A DNA stretch of 64,000 nucleotides from contig NZ_CP093443.1 of NCBI RefSeq assembly GCF_026168515.1, positions 3,782,001-3,846,000 on the forward strand. Direction: 5' to 3'. The notes under the pieces are model-generated. The model was not told the DNA's origin, did no database searches, and saw nothing but the letters and a program-made list of their open reading frames with translations. Position numbers and translations under genes: made by a program. Below, piece by piece: positions 59,597-64,000 of the stretch. How positions within the stretch are numbered: position 1 is the first letter of the stretch; the number at the start of each line of letters is the position of its first letter. Origin of the DNA: Brevibacterium spongiae. Lineage in GTDB: Bacteria; Actinomycetota; Actinomycetes; Actinomycetales; Brevibacteriaceae.

Positions 59597-60829
59597 TCAG
59601 TTACGTTTCTTGAACCCTATCGGAGCTCCCGTCAGCGTCAAGACCAAGACCGCGATGAGGGAGGTCGCGCACATCGCCACGACGCCGGGCCAGGCGAAGT
59701 CGACGAACAGCACCGCCGACAGCCATGCGCCGAGGCTCGTGCCGAGGTAGTAGACGGTGAGGTAGATGGCTGCCGAACGCGTCGAGTCGACTCCGGGGCG
59801 GGCCGCGCTGGCGGCCGCGGACGCGCCGGTATGGCCGAGGAAGAAGCCGGCGGTGAGCAGCGACATGCCGATGATGATGGTCGCGAGCGAATCGACGAGA
59901 GTCAGCCCCGCGCCGGCGAGCGCGACGACCATCCCGATGAGCGTCAGCCTGGTGCGTGAGTACTTCGTGGCCAATCGACCGTAGTAGGTGGTCACGACGG
60001 TGCCGACGAGGTAGATGAGGAAGAACAGGGCGACCGCGCCCTCGCTGAGGTTCCACGGATCCTGCTGCAGGCGGGTGCCGAGCATCGTGAACGATCCGCC
60101 GAAGACGATCATGCACAGGAACCCTGTGAGGTAGATCCGCCACAGTCCCCCACGCAGAGGAATCACTCGCCGAGGCGGCCGCGGGCTTCCGTCCGCATCG
60201 GCGGGGGTGTCCGGTGCAGCGTCATGGACTGCTCGGCTGCGGGAGGTCTTGAAGAGATCGTGGCGCAGCAGCCAGACGACGATGAGGCCGAAGATCAGAG
60301 AGATCACGGCGGTGAAGGCGAGTCCGCCGTGCCAGCCGAGCAGATCGGAGGCCAGACCGGTCAGCAGTCGCGAGCACAGTCCGCCGATCGTATTGCCGGC
60401 GATGTAGACGCCGATCGCGCCGGGCAGCGCCTTGGGCGGCAGACGCAGGGAGAGGTAGGCCATGGCTGTGGCCGGCACCGAGGCGATCGCCACCCCCTGG
60501 AGGAAGCGGACGGCGATGAGCAGCTCTGGAGTCGGGGTGAAGGGCAGGACGAGGGCGAGGATCGCCGCGACGATCACACCGGCACCGATCTGGCGTGCGT
60601 GGCCGATGCGCGGGGCGAGCATCGAGAACGGGATGAGGAAGACCGCCATGGCCACGTTCGTCGCCGAAACGGTCAGGCTCGCGGTCGGTCCGTCGATGCC
60701 GTAGGCCCCGCGGATGGCCGGCAGCAGACCCTGCGTCTCGTAGAGGACGAGGAACACGGAGACACCGGCCAAGAAGACTGCGGTGACGGTTCGCCGAGTG
60801 CTCGTCGGGCTCGGCTCACCAGTGGTCAT
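59597..60829 (-). CDS. Major facilitator superfamily transporter
   Basis: A 410-residue transporter with twelve hydrophobic segments and an inner loop PDTPADADGSPRPPRR between helices 6 and 7. It resembles the YnfM-like group of drug or amino-acid exporters. The GTRLQQDP and LGHTGASAAASAARPG segments are typical of that group. No substrate can be read. It is upstream of the crotonase gene, perhaps in one operon. Confidence 0.85.
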   Translation of the reverse strand: MTTGEPSPTSTRRTVTAVFLAGVSVFLVLYETQGLLPAIRGAYGIDGPTASLTVSATNVAMAVFLIPFSMLAPRIGHARQIGAGVIVAAILALVLPFTPTPELLIAVRFLQGVAIASVPATAMAYLSLRLPPKALPGAIGVYIAGNTIGGLCSRLLTGLASDLLGWHGGLAFTAVISLIFGLIVVWLLRHDLFKTSRSRAVHDAAPDTPADADGSPRPPRRVIPLRGGLWRIYLTGFLCMIVFGGSFTMLGTRLQQDPWNLSEGAVALFFLIYLVGTVVTTYYGRLATKYSRTRLTLIGMVVALAGAGLTLVDSLATIIIGMSLLTAGFFLGHTGASAAASAARPGVDSTRSAAIYLTVYYLGTSLGAWLSAVLFVDFAWPGVVAMCATSLIAVLVLTLTGAPIGFKKRN

Positions 60830-61057
60830 GGAGCCAACGCTATGCCTGCGGGGGCCGCGGCCCCAAACGATTCCGCCCCACGGACCGCGTGAGACCGGAC
60901 ACGCCCAGTTTCACTCGGGCATGCCCGGCGTGCCCCGGTCCGATGTGCTGCACGGGGCTGTTCCGGCGCGGTCTTCGGAGGATAACCCCATCGCCGAGGC
61001 GGCCCCCTCCTCCCTAGGCTGGAGCCATACCTTCGCCGTTGATGGGAGACCTGAGCG

Positions 61058-61525
61058 ATGACCGCGACCACCGAGATACCCGCGATCTCCTCCTCCGCGC
61101 GCGCCGACGAATCCACCGCACTCCACTCCCCTGGCGAATCTGCCCTCCCCCTGTCCTCCGTCACTCCTCTGTCTCCCCTGCCACCGCTCGGATGCGACGA
61201 GGCCCCGGACGCTTCCGGCAACCGGTCGTTCGTCGTCACCTGGCTGCTGTCCCTGCTCTTCGGCTTCCTCGGCCTGGATCGGTTCTACACCGGCCGGTAC
61301 TCGACGGGCGCGATGAAGGCGCTCAGCCTCGGCGGGTTGGGGATCTGGTGGATCATCGATCTCGGCATGGTCCTGGCCGGCGGTCTTCGGTACGGTTCGT
61401 CTGCGCTGCGCGGTTATGCACGCGATAAGGAGATCGCGTGGATCGGCACCGGACTGACGCTCATCGTCGCCTATTCGCTGCAGGTGGATGCGCTCATCGG
61501 GTCGCTGCTGACCGGACTGCTCTGA
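61058..61525 (+). CDS. TM2-domain protein
   Basis: A 155-residue protein. After a Ser/Pro-rich, disordered 55 residues come two membrane helices of the TM2 domain with the GLDRFYTGRYSTGAMKAL turn, then a last helix. TM2 proteins are of unknown function. The reading frame is compact between two unrelated genes. The first helix starts SFVVTWLLSLLFGFLG. Confidence 0.85.
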   Translation: MTATTEIPAISSSARADESTALHSPGESALPLSSVTPLSPLPPLGCDEAPDASGNRSFVVTWLLSLLFGFLGLDRFYTGRYSTGAMKALSLGGLGIWWIIDLGMVLAGGLRYGSSALRGYARDKEIAWIGTGLTLIVAYSLQVDALIGSLLTGLL

Positions 61526-61603
61526 AACGTCTCAGGTCTGCCTTTCCTGAAATCTGCGTCTCCCGGGGCTAGGCTCGAAGCCAGGTCAGTTCAAGGAGGC
61601 ACA

Positions 61604-63187
61604 ATGAAACGGCAATTCCCCATTGTCCGGATCGTCAGCGGCGAATCGGCAGGCAAGCAGATCGCAGGTCTGGCGGCGACCGCCTCGGCGATCGGACTCG
61701 GCGCACTCGCTGCATGGGATCTCACCCAGAAGAAGCATTCGATCCTGCGCAACTATCCGATCGCCGGACATGCTCGGTTCCTGCTCGAGTCGATCCGGCC
61801 GGAGATCCAGCAGTACTTCATCGAACGCAACTGGGACGGTCGCCCGTTCAACCGCGACACCCGCACCACGATCTACGAACGCTCCAAGGGCACCCACTCC
61901 GAGCACGCCTTCGGCACCGAACACGACGTCGACCGGGCCGGCTACGAAGCGCTCATGCACTCGGCGATGCCGATCCCCAACCCGCCGCGTCCCCCGCGCG
62001 TGCGCATCGGCGGCAGCGAATGCACTCAGCCGTATGACATCTCACTGCTCAACGTCTCGGCGATGAGCTTCGGTTCGCTGAGCAACAACGCGATTCGCGC
62101 CCTGAACAAGGGCGCGGCGCTGGGCGGGTTCGCCCATGACACCGGCGAAGGGTCGATCTCGCCGTACCACCGCGAGCACGGCGGCGACCTCATCTGGGAG
62201 CTCGGCACCGCGTACTTCGGTGCACGCACCGAAGACGGCAGGTTCGACCCCGAGACCTTCGCCGAGAAGGCCCAGGACCCGCAGGTGAAGATGGTCTCGC
62301 TCAAGCTCTCGCAGGGGGCGAAGCCGGGCATCGGCGGTGTGCTGCCCGGTGCGAAGGTCACCGAGGAGATCGCCGAGATCCGCGGCATCCCCGTCGGCCA
62401 GACCTGCATCAGCCCGCCCGGGCACAGTGTGTTCTCGAACCCGATCGAGTTGCTGCAGTTCGTCCAGCAGATGCGCACGCTCTCGGGTGGGAAGCCTGCC
62501 GGCTTCAAGCTCTGCGTCGGTTCGCGCACGGAGTTCCTCTCGATCGTCAAGGCCATGGTCGAGACCGAGATCCTGCCGGACTTCATCATCGTCGACGGCT
62601 CCGAAGGCGGCACCGGTGCAGCACCGTTGGAGTTCGAGGACAATGTGGGGCTGCCGCTGACACAGGGACTGATGATCGTGCACAACGCACTCGTCGGTGC
62701 GGGTCTGCGCAAGAAGATCAAGGTCGGGGCCTCGGGCAAGATCGCCACCGGCACGGACATCGTCAAACGCCTCATCCAGGGAGCGGACTTCACGAACTCC
62801 GCGCGCGCGATGATGATGGCTGTCGGCTGCATCCAGGCCCAGGTCTGCCATACCGGCAAATGCCCGGTCGGCGTGGCCACACAGAATCCGCGGCGAGCGC
62901 GTGCCATCGATGTGCCCAGCAAGGCCGAACGCGTGCGCAATTATCACGATGGGGTCGTCGCCGAGGCGGTGCGTCTCATGGCATCGATGGGTGCGGCCAG
63001 CCCGGAGGAGCTGGAGCCGACCATGCTGCGCCGCAATGTCTCGGGGTCCGAGTCCTGGTCCTACGCCCGCCTGTACGACTGGCTGGAGCCGGGCGAACTG
63101 CTCAATGGTGCTCCCCAGGACTGGGCCGACGACTGGGCGACAGCCCGCGCCGACACCTTCACCATCCCTCGCGGCCACAGCCGCTGA
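61604..63187 (+). CDS. FMN-binding glutamate synthase-like protein
   Basis: A 527-residue relative of the large glutamate synthase subunit. It has the FMN-binding alpha/beta barrel (DISLLNVSAMSFGSLSNNAI; VDGSEGGTGAAPLEF; LIQGADFTNSARAMMMAVG) and the iron-sulfur cysteine set CIQAQVCHTGKCPVG, but no glutaminase domain. One membrane-like segment lies near the N-terminus (IAGLAATASAIGLGALAAW). The role is unclear; it may act on an amino acid or on another acceptor. AAGGAGG precedes the ATG. Confidence 0.85.
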   Translation: MKRQFPIVRIVSGESAGKQIAGLAATASAIGLGALAAWDLTQKKHSILRNYPIAGHARFLLESIRPEIQQYFIERNWDGRPFNRDTRTTIYERSKGTHSEHAFGTEHDVDRAGYEALMHSAMPIPNPPRPPRVRIGGSECTQPYDISLLNVSAMSFGSLSNNAIRALNKGAALGGFAHDTGEGSISPYHREHGGDLIWELGTAYFGARTEDGRFDPETFAEKAQDPQVKMVSLKLSQGAKPGIGGVLPGAKVTEEIAEIRGIPVGQTCISPPGHSVFSNPIELLQFVQQMRTLSGGKPAGFKLCVGSRTEFLSIVKAMVETEILPDFIIVDGSEGGTGAAPLEFEDNVGLPLTQGLMIVHNALVGAGLRKKIKVGASGKIATGTDIVKRLIQGADFTNSARAMMMAVGCIQAQVCHTGKCPVGVATQNPRRARAIDVPSKAERVRNYHDGVVAEAVRLMASMGAASPEELEPTMLRRNVSGSESWSYARLYDWLEPGELLNGAPQDWADDWATARADTFTIPRGHSR

Positions 63188-63201
63188 GAGAGAGGATCCC
63201 G

Positions 63202-63774
63202 ATGACTGCCCTTGTCCTACTCCATTCCGCTCTGGGGCGCACGTCCGGCATGGATGCCATCGCCGAACGCTTCGTCCTCGCCGGGCACACCGTCCACACT
63301 CCCGATGTCTACGCAGGCAGAACCTTCACCACCGCCGAGGAGGGTGTGGCCCACTCGCAGGAGGTCGGCTTCACCACGCTCGTGGATCGAGTGACAGAGG
63401 CCTGTGCCGAACTCGGAGACGACCAGATCGTCTTCGGCGGATTCTCGTTGGGAGCGGCACTCGCCCAGCAGATGGGAAAGAACGATCCTCGGGCGTGCGG
63501 TGCCCTGCTCTTCCACGGCGGCGGCTTCCCGAAGCCGACCCGCTGGCAGGCGGGAGTGCCGGTGCAGGCCCACTTCGCGGTCGACGACGAATGGCGCAGC
63601 CCCGGCACGATCGAGACCCTCCTCGAATCAGCGACTCGAGCCGGCGCACAGGCCGAGTACTTCCTCTACCCCGGTGATTCGCACCTGTTCGCTGATCCGA
63701 CGTCCCCGGACTACCGGGAGGACAACGCCGAGCTGCTCTACGAACGGGCACTGACCTTCCTCGACCGCTTCTGA
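63202..63774 (+). CDS. Dienelactone hydrolase family protein (serine form)
   Basis: A 190-residue alpha/beta hydrolase. The nucleophile elbow is GGFSLGAALA, with serine where the classical dienelactone hydrolase has cysteine, and the late aspartate and histidine are in HFAVDDEW and YPGDSHLFAD. It lies 14 bases after the glutamate-synthase-like gene, so they may be an operon. The substrate is unknown. Confidence 0.8.
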   Translation: MTALVLLHSALGRTSGMDAIAERFVLAGHTVHTPDVYAGRTFTTAEEGVAHSQEVGFTTLVDRVTEACAELGDDQIVFGGFSLGAALAQQMGKNDPRACGALLFHGGGFPKPTRWQAGVPVQAHFAVDDEWRSPGTIETLLESATRAGAQAEYFLYPGDSHLFADPTSPDYREDNAELLYERALTFLDRF

Positions 63775-63818
63775 GCGGCTGAGCTCGGCGGCCTCGGATA
63801 CGGGGTCGGGATGGGCGC

Positions 63819-64000
63819 TCAGTTCATGACCAGGCCGTTGTCGACGATGAGGTTCTGACCGGTCACCGCACGGGAGGCCGGCGAGGCGAAGAACACCACC
63901 GCCGAGGCGAACTCCTCCGGGGTGGTCACCCGCCGCAGCGCACTGGCCGCCGCGATCTGGTCGAAGACTTCCTCAGGTGTCGCCGCAGATGCGTCGGTGG
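63819..64000 (-). CDS. Partial short-chain dehydrogenase (C-terminal end)
   Basis: Only the last 60 residues are in the window. The ending (SALRRVTTPEEFASAVVFFAS, then AVTGQNLIVDNGLVMN) is the standard C-terminal helix and strand of classical SDRs, and the stop is at 63819-63821. The start is beyond the right edge. Confidence 0.8.
   Translation of the reverse strand, partial: TDASAATPEEVFDQIAAASALRRVTTPEEFASAVVFFASPASRAVTGQNLIVDNGLVMN

Larger units (their letters stand above)
23018..62969. repeat. Dispersed 10-mer GCCGAGGCGG
   Basis: At least 26 exact copies: plus strand at 24010, 24031, 25426, 26667, 30502, 31771, 31909, 32759, 41470, 51543, 51594, 53740, 55129, 58118, 60169, 60993, 62960; minus strand at 23018, 33335, 37183, 45420, 47365, 52894, 57744, 59303, 61680. 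The extended form is usually TCGCCGAGGCGG. None was seen in 1-23 kb or in the island. The core CGCC-GA-GGCG is an imperfect dyad. Function unknown. Confidence 0.6.

Overview
The window looks like chromosomal DNA of a high-GC Gram-positive actinobacterium, most likely Brevibacterium or a close relative in the Micrococcales. The evidence is family content: a DUF5926 gene next to a glycosyltransferase and pheA, a multi-gene Asp23/DUF2273/AmaP-type envelope-stress locus with an ECF sigma factor, an HspR-type operator in front of clpB, and many GTG starts and ATGA/GTGA gene overlaps. The genus is an inference; no rRNA or tRNA gene was seen.

Region 1 (1-8.6 kb) is an exopolysaccharide locus: an EpsG/Wzy-like polymerase, two Wzz-BY-kinase fusions, a Wzx-like flippase, a sugar transferase with an unusual C-terminal extension, and two low-molecular-weight tyrosine phosphatase homologues, one lacking the catalytic cysteine. 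Region 2 (8.8-20.1 kb) is all on the minus strand. It holds three large LuxR-type ATPase regulators around an ATP-grasp ligase and a PLP-dependent decarboxylase. A small unassigned reading frame is translationally coupled to the first regulator, and repeat and dyad motifs lie in the gaps. Together these suggest a regulated small-molecule or polysaccharide-modification system of unknown product.

Region 3 (20.5-38 kb) is core-like: a paired acyl-CoA dehydrogenase, an RNA methyltransferase, an ABC exporter whose ATPase has altered catalytic motifs, pyrE, and an envelope-stress regulon. In that regulon an ECF sigma factor lies between two nearly identical promoter-like sequences, next to three tandem 22-bp dyads. 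An SDR, a thioesterase, xthA, a RelA/SpoT-type synthetase, DUF5926, a glycosyltransferase and pheA follow. Region 4 (39.0-40.7 kb) is a small lower-GC island flanked by two near-identical 48-bp copies of the pheA 3' end. It carries a secreted protein and an unknown protein but no integrase.

Region 5 (40.9-64 kb) returns to core-like content: FAD-dependent dehydrogenase plus SDR, an epimerase-like protein, an ECHDC3-like crotonase, a Na+/H+ antiporter, clpB, HTTM and DUF5819 membrane proteins, a CaiB-type CoA transferase, agmatine deiminase, cardiolipin synthase, NUDIX, crotonase, MFS, TM2, a glutamate-synthase-like protein, a dienelactone-hydrolase-like protein and a partial SDR.

Two signals are not explained by gene content. 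The 10-mer GCCGAGGCGG occurs at least 26 times between 23 and 63 kb and, by eye, not once in the first 23 kb. In addition, short repeats that echo the 3' end of a gene recur just after several stop codons. All coordinates and motif counts come from reading by eye; family names come from recognised motifs, not searches.
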